64,000 nt of DNA from Rhodoferax ferrireducens. GTDB taxonomy: Bacteria > Pseudomonadota > Gammaproteobacteria > Burkholderiales > Burkholderiaceae_C. Positions 37,553 to 46,400 of the stretch are shown here, in pieces. The stretch spans positions 496,001-560,000 of the forward strand of contig MTEI01000002.1 in NCBI GenBank assembly GCA_002083775.1, read 5' to 3'. Position 1 is the first letter of the stretch, and each line of letters opens with the position of its first letter. The notes beneath the pieces are model-generated. The model was not told the DNA's origin and searched no databases. It saw only the letters and a program-made list of their open reading frames with translations. A program made the translations under genes and the position numbers.

Positions 37553-38601
37553 ACGTCGGCCTTGCGCGGGTCCAGCGCGTCGCGCAACGCATCCCCCATG
37601 AAAGTCAGCAGCAGCAACGTGATCACCAGCACCGCAAAGGTGAAGAGTGAAATCCACCAGGCGTCGATGTTGTTTTTCCCCTGTGACAGCAGTTCCCCGA
37701 GCGACGGGGTGCCGGGTGGGACGCCCAGGCCCAGAAAATCCAGCGAGGTCAGCGCCAGAATGGCACCACTCATGCGAAACGGCAGAAACGTCACCACTGG
37801 CGTCATGCTGTTGGGCAACAGGTGCCGGGTGATGATGTGCCAGTTGCTCACCCCCAACGAGCGCGCCGCCCGCACGTAATCCAGCTGGCGGTTGCGCAGA
37901 AACTCGGCACGCACATAGTCTGAGAGGCCCATCCAGCCAAACAGGCTCAGCAAGACCAGCAGAAGCGCCAGACTAGGCGCAAATACAGCACTGAAAATGA
38001 TCAACAGGTACAACTCGGGCATGGAGCCCCAGATTTCAATGAAGCGCTGGAAAGCCAGATCGGTCTTGCCACCAAAAAACCCCTGAATCGCGCCGGTGAC
38101 AATGCCCAGCACCGTGCCTACCAGCGTCAGCGCCAACGCAAACAACACGCTGACCCGAAAGCCATAGATCAGCTGCGCCAGCAAATCACGACCCCGGTCA
38201 TCCGTGCCCAGCCAGTTGTCAACGGACGGCCCCGAAGGGTTGGGCGCCTTGGCGAAGTAATTCAGCGTTTTGGGGCCGTAAGGGTTGGGGGCAAACAGTG
38301 CCCAGTTGCCATTGCTGCTCAGCCGCTCGCGGATGAACGGGTCAAGGTAGTCGGTGTTGGCATCAAAGTCACCGCCAAACGTTTTTTCGGAATAGTCCTT
38401 GACGATGGGCACATACAACTCACCCTGGTAAGACACCAGCAGTGGCCGATCGTTGCTGATGACCTCGGCCAACAAACTCAAGAGCACCAACATGCAAAAA
38501 AGGACCAAGCTCCAGAAACCCAGCCGGTTGCGTTTGAAGCGCTGCCAGGCGCGCTTGCCCGGGCTGGGCGACTTGGCGGCAGGCTCAGTCAAATTTGACA
38601 C
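37549..38601 (-). CDS. yejE: Microcin C/oligopeptide ABC transporter permease YejE
   Basis: 350 residues, an inner-membrane permease of the DppC/OppC family. It has an N-terminal helix (LGFWSLVLFCMLVLLSLLAE), a long periplasmic segment typical of YejE (PIVKDYSEKTFGGDFDANTD), then five more helices. The ATPase-coupling EAA-like loop reads YVRAARSLGVSNWHIITRHL. Overlaps yejB by 17 bases and yejF by four. Confidence 0.94.
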   Translation of the reverse strand: MSNLTEPAAKSPSPGKRAWQRFKRNRLGFWSLVLFCMLVLLSLLAEVISNDRPLLVSYQGELYVPIVKDYSEKTFGGDFDANTDYLDPFIRERLSSNGNWALFAPNPYGPKTLNYFAKAPNPSGPSVDNWLGTDDRGRDLLAQLIYGFRVSVLFALALTLVGTVLGIVTGAIQGFFGGKTDLAFQRFIEIWGSMPELYLLIIFSAVFAPSLALLLVLLSLFGWMGLSDYVRAEFLRNRQLDYVRAARSLGVSNWHIITRHLLPNSMTPVVTFLPFRMSGAILALTSLDFLGLGVPPGTPSLGELLSQGKNNIDAWWISLFTFAVLVITLLLLTFMGDALRDALDPRKADV

Positions 38602-39619
38602 GTGGATCCACCCGAACGTAACACAAATCGCTGATCAGCTTGGTGACCAGACCGATCAATGTGAAGAAATACAGCGTGCCAAGCACCACCGGGTAATCAC
38701 GCCGGATCACGCTCTCATAACTCAGCAGCCCCAGGCCGTCCAGCGAGAACAAGGTTTCGATCAACAGCGAGCCGGTGAAAAATGCCCCGATGAACGCCGC
38801 CGGAAAACCGGTCACGATGGGGATCAGCGCGTTGCGAAACACGTGTTTCCACAGCACTTGCCGCTCGCTCAGGCCTTTGGCACGGGCAGTAACGACGTAT
38901 TGCTTGCGGATTTCCTCCAGAAAAGCATTTTTGGTCAGCATGGTGGTCACGGCAAAACTGCCCAGCACCATCGCCGTGACCGGCAGCGCGATATGCCAGA
39001 GATAGTCCACCACACGGGCGCCCCAAGTGAGTTCGTCCCAGTTGCTGCTGGTCAGGCCACGCAGCGGAAACCACTGTAACTGGCCACCAAAAATCACCAA
39101 CAATGCCACCCCGAGCACAAATCCGGGGATCGCGTAACCCACCAGCACCAGCAGTGTGGTCACCAGATCAAACTTGGACCCGGCACGCACCGCTTTGGCC
39201 ACGCCCAGCGGCACCGCAATCAGGTAACTGATGAAGAAAGTCCACAGCCCCAGGCTGATCGAGACCGGCAACTTCTCCCACATCAGATCTGCCACACTTT
39301 TGTTTTGGAAAAAGCTCTTGCCCAAGTCAAAGCGGGCGAATTGCCCCAGCATCTGGAAAAAACGCTCGTGCGCGGGTTTGTCAAAACCATACAGCGCCTT
39401 GATTTGCTCAATGCGTTTGGGGTCGACGCCCTGCGCCCCCCGGTAGTTCAAGCCGCCCCCTTCCGCCACCGCGCCCTTGCCGGTGCCCGCTTTGGCCTCG
39501 GCCAAATACTGTTCGACCGGGCCGCCCGGCACAAACTGGATCACCATGAAAGTGATCAGCAGCACCCCGAAAAGCGTCGGGATCATCAGCAACAGGCGTT
39601 TGAGGATGTAACTCAGCAT
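38585..39619 (-). CDS. yejB: Microcin C/oligopeptide ABC transporter permease YejB
   Basis: 344 residues, DppB/OppB family. It begins LSYILKRLLLMIPTLFGVLL, the classic first helix, followed by QFVPGGPVEQY. A YejB-specific insert (AEAKAGTGKGAVAEGGGLNY) follows. The EAA loop reads VVTARAKGLSERQVLWKHVF. Pairs with YejE to form the channel. It starts three bases after the yejA stop. Confidence 0.94.
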   Translation of the reverse strand: MLSYILKRLLLMIPTLFGVLLITFMVIQFVPGGPVEQYLAEAKAGTGKGAVAEGGGLNYRGAQGVDPKRIEQIKALYGFDKPAHERFFQMLGQFARFDLGKSFFQNKSVADLMWEKLPVSISLGLWTFFISYLIAVPLGVAKAVRAGSKFDLVTTLLVLVGYAIPGFVLGVALLVIFGGQLQWFPLRGLTSSNWDELTWGARVVDYLWHIALPVTAMVLGSFAVTTMLTKNAFLEEIRKQYVVTARAKGLSERQVLWKHVFRNALIPIVTGFPAAFIGAFFTGSLLIETLFSLDGLGLLSYESVIRRDYPVVLGTLYFFTLIGLVTKLISDLCYVRVDPRVKFD

Positions 39620-39622
39620 GGT

Positions 39623-41431
39623 TTACAGCGCTTTGGGTTTAGCCCACCAGGTATCTATGGCCCAACCCTCACCCTGCGCGTAGGGCGGCATGGCAGTGGG
39701 TTGATCGAGGCGCCAGTTGTTGAACACCATGCGATGTGTGCTGGCTGACCACTGGGGAATCAGCACATGGCTGTGCGCAATCACGCGCTCCAGCGCGCGG
39801 CAGGCAGGCAACAGCTGCGCCTGGGTTTTCGCAGCGGTCATGTGGCTGATCAGCGCATCTACGGCAGGGCTTTTCAGGCCGGACATGTTGCCGGAGTCTT
39901 CCTGATCGGCGGCTTTGGAGCCAAACAGGTCGGCGTATTCTTGCCCCGGGTTGTGCGTGCCGCCGTAGGCCAGCGAGGTCATGTCGAATTCAAACTTTTG
40001 CAGCCGCTGCTGGTACAACGCAAAGTCCACCGGCCTGAAGCTGAGCGTTATGCCGAGTTTTTCCAGGTTGCGCGCCCAGGGCGTGACCACACGGGCGCTG
40101 CCTTCATTGCTATCGAGAAACTCCAGCGCAAAGGCTTGTCCCTGGGCGTTGCGCAAGGCGCCATCGCGAAACGTCCAACCCGCCGCCTTCAACAAGGCCT
40201 GTGCTTGGCGCAAATTGGCGCGCAGCGACGAAGGTGGGTCGGTACGCGGCGGCACGGTCATAGGGCCAAACACGGCTGGGGTCAATTGCGTGCGCCAGGG
40301 TGCCAGCAAGGCCAATTCGTCTGGGCTGGGCACACCGCTGGCCGCGCAATCGGTGTTGCCAAACAGGCCGTTGACGCGTTGGTAGGCGTTGTAAAACAGC
40401 TGGCGATTCATCCACTCGTAGTCCATGGCCAAGCCTAGTGCCTGGCGAACCCGCACGTCTTTGAACAATTCACGGCGGGTGTTGAGCACATAACTCTGAA
40501 AACCGGTCGGCAGCCTGTGCCGGTATTCTTTTTTGACCAGTTCCCCGGTATCGAAGCGCTTGCCATTCACGCGCCGCGCCCAGTCACCGGCCGAGAAAAA
40601 ACGCATCAAATCGAACTCACCCGCCTTCAGTGCCTCCAGTCGCGCCGTGGCGTCTTTGTAAATCTTGACGGTGATGCGGTCGAAATTGGCGGTGCCACGG
40701 CGCACAGCCAGGTCTTTGGCCCAGTAGCCCGGGTCGCGCACATAGGTGATGTCTTTGCCAAAACGTACCGAACCTATTTTGTAAGGGCCGCTGCCAATGG
40801 GGATGTCGGTCACGATTTCATTAAAACGTTTGGCTTTGCCACCCTCCACCCCCCAGGCCCGGCTGAAAACCGGCAGACCGCCCACCGTCAGCGGCAGTTC
40901 GCGGTTGGGTTTTTTGAAGCGATAGCGCAACGTATGGTCGTCCAGCACCTCCAAGCCTGCCACGTCGTCTAGCATGGTTTTATAGGCCGGAGAGCTGTAA
41001 GGGCCCATCAGCGCGTTGAAGCTGAAGACCACATCCTGCGCCAACACCGGGTCGCCATTGTGAAAACGCGCCTCTTGGCGAAGGGTGAAGGTGGCGCTGA
41101 GCCCATCCGGGGCCACGGTCACATCCTGCGCCAGCAGGCCATAACCGGAACCGGTTTCATCCAGCGCGCCAGAGAGCAGACTGTCAAACATCAGGTCTGA
41201 CAAATACGCCGGGGCCGAGCCTTTGATGGTGAACGGGTTGTATTTGTCAAAGGTGGAGACGCGCAGATTGCTCACCAGCCGCAGTTCGCCACCTTTGGGC
41301 GCTGCGGCGTTGACGTAATCAAAGTGGCCAAATCCGGCTGGATATTTCAAATTGCCCCATAGGGCGTAACCATGTGCAGCCCACGACGGGTTCACCCAGG
41401 CCACACACAGCAAAAACAGAAGACGACGCAT
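39623..41431 (-). CDS. yejA: Periplasmic peptide-binding protein YejA
   Basis: 602 residues of the SBP_bac_5 family. A signal peptide (MRRLLFLLCVAWVNPSWA) precedes the mature HGYALWGNLKYPAGFGHFDY, which is highly typical of YejA. GPYKIGSVRFGKDITYVRDP and the C-terminal FGSKAADQEDSGNMSGL region also fit. Binds microcin C-like or N-formylated peptides for import in relatives. The first gene of the operon. The ATG at 41431 is chosen to keep a compact signal peptide; two further ATG codons at 41446-41449 are possible. It reads away from fabI. Confidence 0.93.
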   Translation of the reverse strand: MRRLLFLLCVAWVNPSWAAHGYALWGNLKYPAGFGHFDYVNAAAPKGGELRLVSNLRVSTFDKYNPFTIKGSAPAYLSDLMFDSLLSGALDETGSGYGLLAQDVTVAPDGLSATFTLRQEARFHNGDPVLAQDVVFSFNALMGPYSSPAYKTMLDDVAGLEVLDDHTLRYRFKKPNRELPLTVGGLPVFSRAWGVEGGKAKRFNEIVTDIPIGSGPYKIGSVRFGKDITYVRDPGYWAKDLAVRRGTANFDRITVKIYKDATARLEALKAGEFDLMRFFSAGDWARRVNGKRFDTGELVKKEYRHRLPTGFQSYVLNTRRELFKDVRVRQALGLAMDYEWMNRQLFYNAYQRVNGLFGNTDCAASGVPSPDELALLAPWRTQLTPAVFGPMTVPPRTDPPSSLRANLRQAQALLKAAGWTFRDGALRNAQGQAFALEFLDSNEGSARVVTPWARNLEKLGITLSFRPVDFALYQQRLQKFEFDMTSLAYGGTHNPGQEYADLFGSKAADQEDSGNMSGLKSPAVDALISHMTAAKTQAQLLPACRALERVIAHSHVLIPQWSASTHRMVFNNWRLDQPTAMPPYAQGEGWAIDTWWAKPKAL

Positions 41432-41507
41432 GCGACAATTCTGCATCATCTGTCACTGCCGTTTCATTTGCCGGGTTGATGGCTTTGAAGCGACTGCCCT
41501 GCAGAAA

Positions 41508-41545
41508 CAGGGGCTCTGCAGTGCTTTCCAGTAGCTAAATATAAA
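41508..41545. repeat. Possible degenerate dispersed repeat upstream of fabI
   Basis: AGGGGCTCTGCAG then CTTTCCAGTAGCTAAATATA keeps the CAGTAGCTA-A/T box and a GGGCTCT arm. The family membership is tentative. It forms part of the fabI leader. Confidence 0.35.
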
Positions 41546-41554
41546 GAGGTTGAT

Positions 41555-42346
41555 ATGGGATTCTTGACAGGCAAAAAATTATTGATCACCGGCGTGTTGT
41601 CCAACCGCTCCATCGCTTACGGCATTGCCAAGGCCTGCCATGCGCAAGGCGCGGAGCTGGCTTTCAGCTACGTGGGTGAGCGTTTCAAGGACCGCATCAC
41701 CGAATTTGCCGCTGATTTTGATTCCAAGCTGATTTTTGACTGCGACGTGGGTGATGACGCCCAGATCGAGAAGTTATTCACCGACCTGACCGCCCATTGG
41801 CCCAAGTTTGACGGTTTTGTGCACAGCATTGGCTACGCCCCGCGCGAAGCCATTGCCGGCAATTTTCTGGACGGTTTGACGCGTGAAAACTTCCGTATTG
41901 CGCACGACATCAGCGCCTACAGCTTTCCCGCCATGGCCAAGGCGGCCCTGCCCTACCTGAACAACACTGCCTCGCTGCTAACGCTCACCTACCTGGGTGG
42001 CGTGCGTGTGGTGCCCAGCTACAACACCATGGGCCTGGCCAAAGCCTCGCTCGAATCGTCGGTGCGTTACCTGGCAGACGCTGTCGGTGGGCGCGGCATT
42101 CGCGTTAACGGCCTGAGCGCCGGCGCCGTCAAAACCCTGGCCGCCAGCGGCATCAAAGATTTTGGCAAGCTGCTGGGTATTTCAGCCGCCGCCTCGCCGC
42201 TGAAGCGCAATGTGACGATTGACGAGATTGGCAACGTGGCGGCGTTCTTGCTCAGCGACCTGGCTTCGGGCATGACCGGGCAAATTTCTTATGTGGACTG
42301 CGGCGTGAGCCAGACGGCTGTGGCCGTGGTTGAGACCGGTTCTTAA
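41555..42346 (+). CDS. fabI: Enoyl-[acyl-carrier-protein] reductase (NADH)
   Basis: Last reductive step of fatty-acid elongation. A 263-residue short-chain dehydrogenase of the FabI type. GVLSNRSIAYGIAKACHAQG is the NADH-binding region, HSIGYAPRE follows the third strand, and Tyr156 and Lys163 in YNTMGLAKAS are the catalytic pair at the same numbering as in E. coli. SAGAVKTLAASGI is the substrate-binding loop. Good ribosome site AAAGAGG before the ATG. Confidence 0.97.
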   Translation: MGFLTGKKLLITGVLSNRSIAYGIAKACHAQGAELAFSYVGERFKDRITEFAADFDSKLIFDCDVGDDAQIEKLFTDLTAHWPKFDGFVHSIGYAPREAIAGNFLDGLTRENFRIAHDISAYSFPAMAKAALPYLNNTASLLTLTYLGGVRVVPSYNTMGLAKASLESSVRYLADAVGGRGIRVNGLSAGAVKTLAASGIKDFGKLLGISAAASPLKRNVTIDEIGNVAAFLLSDLASGMTGQISYVDCGVSQTAVAVVETGS

Positions 42347-42350
42347 GGAA

Positions 42351-42400
42351 AATACGGCTCTAACCCTTACCCACTAAGGGCTAATAGCTATATTTAGTAT
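42351..42400. repeat. Dispersed hairpin repeat, copy between fabI and the decarboxylase gene
   Basis: ACGGCTCTAACCCTTACCC then ACTAAGGGCTAATAGCTATA: the AACCCTTA/TAAGGGCT arms pair, followed by the AGCTATATT box. It lies between convergent genes, just before a second stem AAGGCCTT TTCA AAGGCCTT-like segment at about 42409-42428, so the region may terminate both. Confidence 0.85.
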
Positions 42401-42417
42401 AGTACGTCAAGGCCTTT

Positions 42418-44706
42418 TCAGGCCTTGACACAATCCGCAAAGTAGTGCACTTGGCCGTCAGCGCCAGTTTCTTCCACCAGGCCATGGATGTCGGTCTCAA
42501 ACCCTGGGCACTGCGCATTGAACTCGCGTGAGAACTTCAGGTAGTCCACGATCTTCTTGTTGAACACCTCACCCGGAATCAGCAGCGGAATGCCGGGCGG
42601 GTACGGCGTCACCAAGCCGACCGTGATGCGGCCCTCCAGATGGTCAATCTCCACCCGCTCGGTCTTGCGCAACGCAATGTGCGCGTAGGCATCGCTGGGT
42701 TTCATGGCGGGTGCCAAGTCGCTCAGATACATGTCGGTGGTCAGGCGCGCAATGTCGTACTTGGCATACAGCTGGTGCACGTGCTGGCACAGGTCGGCCA
42801 GGCCCATGTTTTCATAGCGCGGGTGTTTCAGACAAAACTCCGGCAGGATGCGCCACATCGGCTGGTTCTTGGCGTAATCGTCCTTGAACTGCGCCAGCGC
42901 GGTCAGCATGCTGTTCCAGCGGCCTTTGGTGATGCCGATGGTGAACATGATGAAAAAGCTGTACAGCCCGGTTTTTTCCACCACCACACCATGCTCGGCC
43001 AAAAACTTGGTCACCACCGAGGCCGGGATGCCGGTTTTGGCAAACCGGCCATTCAGGTCCATGCCGGGTGTGACGATGGTCGATTTGATCGGGTCCAGCA
43101 TGTTGAAGCCGGTGGCCATCTTGCCAAAGCCGTGCCAGTTGACGCCGCCCTTGTTGGTGCGTGACTCGCCTTTGATGATCCAGTCATCGGCGCGGCCAAT
43201 ACCTTCGTCCACCAGCTTGTCCGGGCCCCAGACCTTGAACCACCAGTCGTCGCCGTACTCCAGATCCACCTTGCGCATGGCACGTCGGAAGTCCAAGGCT
43301 TCGGCAATGCTTTCTTCTACCAGCGCGGTGCCGCCGGGTGGCTCCATCATGGCCGCCGCCACGTCGCAGCTGGCGATGATGCTGTACTGAGGCGAAGTGG
43401 AGGTGTGCATCAGATATGCCTCGTTGAACAAATGTTTGTCCAGCTTGACGGTTTGCGAGTCCTGCACCAGCACGTGGCTGGCCTGGCTGATACCGGCCAG
43501 CAGCTTGTGGATCGACTGCGTGGCATACACCATGGCGTGTTTGGGCCGTGGGCGGTGTTTGCCCATGGCGTGGTAGGAACCATAAAACGGGTGAAACGCC
43601 GCGTGCGGAAGCCAGGCTTCGTCAAAGTGGATGTTTTCCACATAGCCGTCGAGCATGTTTTTCACCGTCTGGGTGTTGTAGAGCACACCGTCGTAGGTGG
43701 ATTGGGTCAGCGTCAGCACCCGTGGTTTGATCTCATCGACGTTGATGTCGGGCAAATGCTCTTTCACCAGCGGGTTGGCCTTGATCTTGGCCTTGATGGC
43801 GGCGGGCTCAAACTCGCTTTTGGGGATCGGGCCGATGATGCCAAAGTGGTTGCGCGTCGGCTTCAAAAACACCGGAATCGCGCCGGTCATGATGATCGCG
43901 TGCAGGATGGATTTGTGGCAGTTGCGGTCCACCACCACCACGTCGTTGGGCGCCACGGTGTGGTGCCAGACCATCTTGTTGGAGGTAGAGGTGCCGTTGG
44001 TGACAAAAAAGCAGTGGTCGGCGTTGAAGATTCGCGCCGCGTTGCGCTCGCTCTTGCCAATGGCGCCGTCGTGGTCTAGCAATTGGCCCAGTTCTTCGAC
44101 CGCGTTGCACACGTCGGCACGCAGCATGTTTTCGCCATAGAACTGGTGGTACATCTGGCCCACCGGGCTTTTCAGGAAAGCTACGCCACCGGAGTGGCCC
44201 GGGCAATGCCAAGAGTACGAGCCATCTTCAGCATAGTCCAGCAAGGCCTTGAAAAACGGCGGCTGAACCCCTTCCAGGTAACTTTTAGCCTCTCGGATGA
44301 TGTGGCGCGCCACAAACTCGGGCGTGTCTTCAAACATGTGGATGAAGCCGTGCAGTTCGCGCAGAATGTCGTTGGGCAGATGGCGGCTGGTCTTGGTTTC
44401 GCCATAAATGTAGATCGGCACATCCAGGTTTTTGCGCCGCACTTCTTCAATGAAATGCCGCAAGTTCAGCACTGCCGGGTCCAGATCCGGCCCGGGCGTG
44501 AATTCCTCATCGTCAATCGACAGGATAAACGTGCTGGCGCGGCTTTGTTGCTGGGCAAACTGGCTCAAATCACCGTAGCTGGTGACACCCAGCACCTCAA
44601 AACCTTCCGACTCAATGGCCTGCGCCAGGGCGCGAATGCCCAAGCCGGAGGTATTTTCAGAACGGTAGTCTTCGTCGATGATGACGATCGGAAAGCGGAA
44701 TTTCAT
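42418..44706 (-). CDS. Orn/Lys/Arg decarboxylase, class I PLP type
   Basis: 762 residues with the three-part architecture of inducible basic amino-acid decarboxylases. An N-terminal wing (1-130) opens with FPIVIIDEDYRSENTSGLGI. The PLP core has Lys401 in QSIHKLLAGISQAS as the Schiff base, HCPGHSGGVAFLKSPVG, and HFDEAWLPHAAFHPFY with the PLP aspartate and histidine. A C-terminal domain includes TPYPPGIPLLIPGEVF. It makes cadaverine, agmatine or putrescine; lysine versus arginine versus ornithine cannot be settled by eye. No antiporter gene adjoins it, so a purely biosynthetic polyamine role is possible. GGAG seven bases upstream supports the start. Confidence 0.9.
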   Translation of the reverse strand: MKFRFPIVIIDEDYRSENTSGLGIRALAQAIESEGFEVLGVTSYGDLSQFAQQQSRASTFILSIDDEEFTPGPDLDPAVLNLRHFIEEVRRKNLDVPIYIYGETKTSRHLPNDILRELHGFIHMFEDTPEFVARHIIREAKSYLEGVQPPFFKALLDYAEDGSYSWHCPGHSGGVAFLKSPVGQMYHQFYGENMLRADVCNAVEELGQLLDHDGAIGKSERNAARIFNADHCFFVTNGTSTSNKMVWHHTVAPNDVVVVDRNCHKSILHAIIMTGAIPVFLKPTRNHFGIIGPIPKSEFEPAAIKAKIKANPLVKEHLPDINVDEIKPRVLTLTQSTYDGVLYNTQTVKNMLDGYVENIHFDEAWLPHAAFHPFYGSYHAMGKHRPRPKHAMVYATQSIHKLLAGISQASHVLVQDSQTVKLDKHLFNEAYLMHTSTSPQYSIIASCDVAAAMMEPPGGTALVEESIAEALDFRRAMRKVDLEYGDDWWFKVWGPDKLVDEGIGRADDWIIKGESRTNKGGVNWHGFGKMATGFNMLDPIKSTIVTPGMDLNGRFAKTGIPASVVTKFLAEHGVVVEKTGLYSFFIMFTIGITKGRWNSMLTALAQFKDDYAKNQPMWRILPEFCLKHPRYENMGLADLCQHVHQLYAKYDIARLTTDMYLSDLAPAMKPSDAYAHIALRKTERVEIDHLEGRITVGLVTPYPPGIPLLIPGEVFNKKIVDYLKFSREFNAQCPGFETDIHGLVEETGADGQVHYFADCVKA

Positions 44707-44737
44707 GACAGGCTCCAGCGACGCACGCTAATTGAAC

Positions 44738-44775
44738 AAATTGGCGCGAAGTGTAAGGACTAACAGCGCCAATTT
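44738..44775. promoter_or_regulatory. Inverted repeat between decarboxylase and nfeD genes
   Basis: AAATTGGCGC (44738-44747) and GCGCCAATTT (44766-44775) are exact reverse complements with an 18-base spacer. They sit in the only space between two divergent genes, which suggests an operator for one or both. Confidence 0.4.
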
Positions 44776-44835
44776 GATGACCGCGCCCTGCTTTCAACTG
44801 AAAATGGCGAGGTCACAACACTATAGGAAACCACG

Positions 44836-45261
44836 ATGGCTGACTCGACACTCTGGTGGTTTGCTGCGGGGGCTCTGGTTGCCGCAGAACTGGTGACTGG
44901 TACCTTTTATTTGCTGATGATTGCCACAGGCTTGACTGCCGCCGCGCTGGCAGCGCATGCTGGAGTAGACAGTAGCTGGCAATGGGTAACGGCGGCGCTG
45001 GTGGGCGGTGGGTCCGTTCTGATCTGGCGGCGCCTCAGAAAGCTGCAAGCACCGGTGGCACCGGCTCAGGCCAACCATGACGTGAATATGGATATCGGTG
45101 AAACGGTGCATGTAGCCAGTTTCCAGGACGACGGCAGCTGCAGCGTGCACTATCGTGGTGCACATTGGGACGCGAGTTTGGCAGTTGGCGAACCCGCGTC
45201 AGGCGGCACCTACCGCATTGTTGAAGTGGTTGGTAGTCGTCTGATACTGAAAAAAGCTTGA
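44836..45261 (+). CDS. nfeD: NfeD-like membrane protein
   Basis: 141 residues. Two to three membrane helices (STLWWFAAGALVAAELVTGT onward to about residue 65) precede a soluble OB-fold domain (about 80-140) with VHVASFQDDGSCSVHYRGAH and a C-terminal IVEVVGSRLILKK, the typical NfeD ending. Short-form NfeD works with an SPFH protein, encoded here 23 bases downstream. Probable role in membrane-domain organisation or quality control. Confidence 0.92.
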   Translation: MADSTLWWFAAGALVAAELVTGTFYLLMIATGLTAAALAAHAGVDSSWQWVTAALVGGGSVLIWRRLRKLQAPVAPAQANHDVNMDIGETVHVASFQDDGSCSVHYRGAHWDASLAVGEPASGGTYRIVEVVGSRLILKKA

Positions 45262-45284
45262 ATTAACTCACTCTGGAGCCTCTT

Positions 45285-46193
45285 ATGGAACTCGCTGTCA
45301 TTCTCTTCGCCATTGCCGCCATCTTCATCTGGCAATCGATCAAAGTGGTGCCGCAGCAACATGCCTGGGTGGTGGAGCGCCTGGGCAAATACAACGGCAC
45401 GCTGACGCCTGGGCTCAATTTCCTGATGCCTTTCATCGACAAGGTGGCCTACAAACACGTACTGAAAGAAATTCCGCTGGATATCCCCAGCCAGGTGTGT
45501 ATTACCCGTGACAACACACAGTTGCAGGTCGACGGTATTCTGTACTTTCAGGTGACGGATGCCATGCGTGCCAGCTACGGCTCCAGCAATTACATCGTTG
45601 CCATCTCGCAGCTGGCACAAACCACGCTTCGCTCGGTCATCGGCAAGCTGGAGCTGGACAAGACCTTTGAAGAGCGAGACATCATCAACGCGCAAGTGGT
45701 GCAGGCGATTGATGAGGCCGCGCTGAACTGGGGTGTCAAGGTACTGCGTTACGAAATCAAGGACCTGACCCCGCCCAAGGAAATTTTGCATGCCATGCAG
45801 CAGCAAATCACCGCGGAGCGGGAAAAGCGCGCGCTGATTGCCGCCTCAGAAGGCCGCAGGCAAGAGCAGATCAACATTGCCACCGGTGAGCGCGAAGCAT
45901 TTATTGCCCGTTCCGAAGGTGAAAAGCAGGCCGCCATCAACAATGCCCAAGGTGAGGCTGCTGCGATCCTTGCCGTGGCGGAAGCCAACGGCCAAGCTAT
46001 TGAGCGGGTAGCTGCTGCCATTCGCCAGCCCGGTGGTGAACTGGCAGTACAACTCAAGGTGGCAGAAAAGGCGGTGGACGCCTACGGGCGGGTCGCCGCT
46101 GATGCCACCACCACGCTGATCGTACCGAGCAATATGACAGAAGTGTCTGCATTGGTGGCTTCTGCGATGAAGATGATTCAAACGCAGAAATAA
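45285..46193 (+). CDS. qmcA: SPFH/band 7 (stomatin-like) protein
   Basis: 302 residues. One N-terminal membrane helix (LAVILFAIAAIFIWQSIKVV) is followed by the SPFH domain with VPQQHAWVVERLGKYNGTLT, PGLNFLMPFIDKVAYKHVLK and RDNTQLQVDGILYFQVTD. A long coiled-coil segment follows (ITAEREKRALIAASEGRRQE to AEANGQAIERVAAAI). Matches the paraslipin/QmcA group. The NfeD partner gene is just upstream in the same operon. TGGAGCC gives the ribosome site. Confidence 0.94.
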   Translation: MELAVILFAIAAIFIWQSIKVVPQQHAWVVERLGKYNGTLTPGLNFLMPFIDKVAYKHVLKEIPLDIPSQVCITRDNTQLQVDGILYFQVTDAMRASYGSSNYIVAISQLAQTTLRSVIGKLELDKTFEERDIINAQVVQAIDEAALNWGVKVLRYEIKDLTPPKEILHAMQQQITAEREKRALIAASEGRRQEQINIATGEREAFIARSEGEKQAAINNAQGEAAAILAVAEANGQAIERVAAAIRQPGGELAVQLKVAEKAVDAYGRVAADATTTLIVPSNMTEVSALVASAMKMIQTQK

Positions 46194-46253
46194 CGCAAAC
46201 GAAAAAACAGAACCCCTGTCATCACTGACGCGAGCGCGGCCAGTTCGATGCCG

Positions 46254-46397
46254 CCCAATCAGGTTGGCAAAACGGGTTTGCGACAAGCCGGTGTTTTCGC
46301 GAATCGCCTTCACCAACCTCTCGATCATCTTGCCAACGGACCGCTGATTTTGATCACTTCTGAGCAAATCAGAGTTTGGTAAAAAATTGATGTCCAA
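46254..46397 (-). pseudogene. Remnant of an XRE-type helix-turn-helix regulator
   Basis: On the minus strand this 144-base stretch reads through SVGKMIERLVKAIRENTG and LSQTRFANLIG, which resembles the first two or three helices of a Cro/C1-type DNA-binding domain. The recognition helix and everything after it are lost: the frame continues as unrelated GRHRTGRARVSDD and runs antisense into the SPFH gene. It is either a decayed regulator or antitoxin gene, or a chance match. No complete partner gene is present. Confidence 0.35.
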
Positions 46398-46400
46398 TAT

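Noticed and set aside
45285-46193. HflC or HflK protease regulator
   Set aside because: The adjacent nfeD gene and the paraslipin-type sequence after the SPFH domain fit the QmcA/stomatin group; there is no hflK/hflC pair here.
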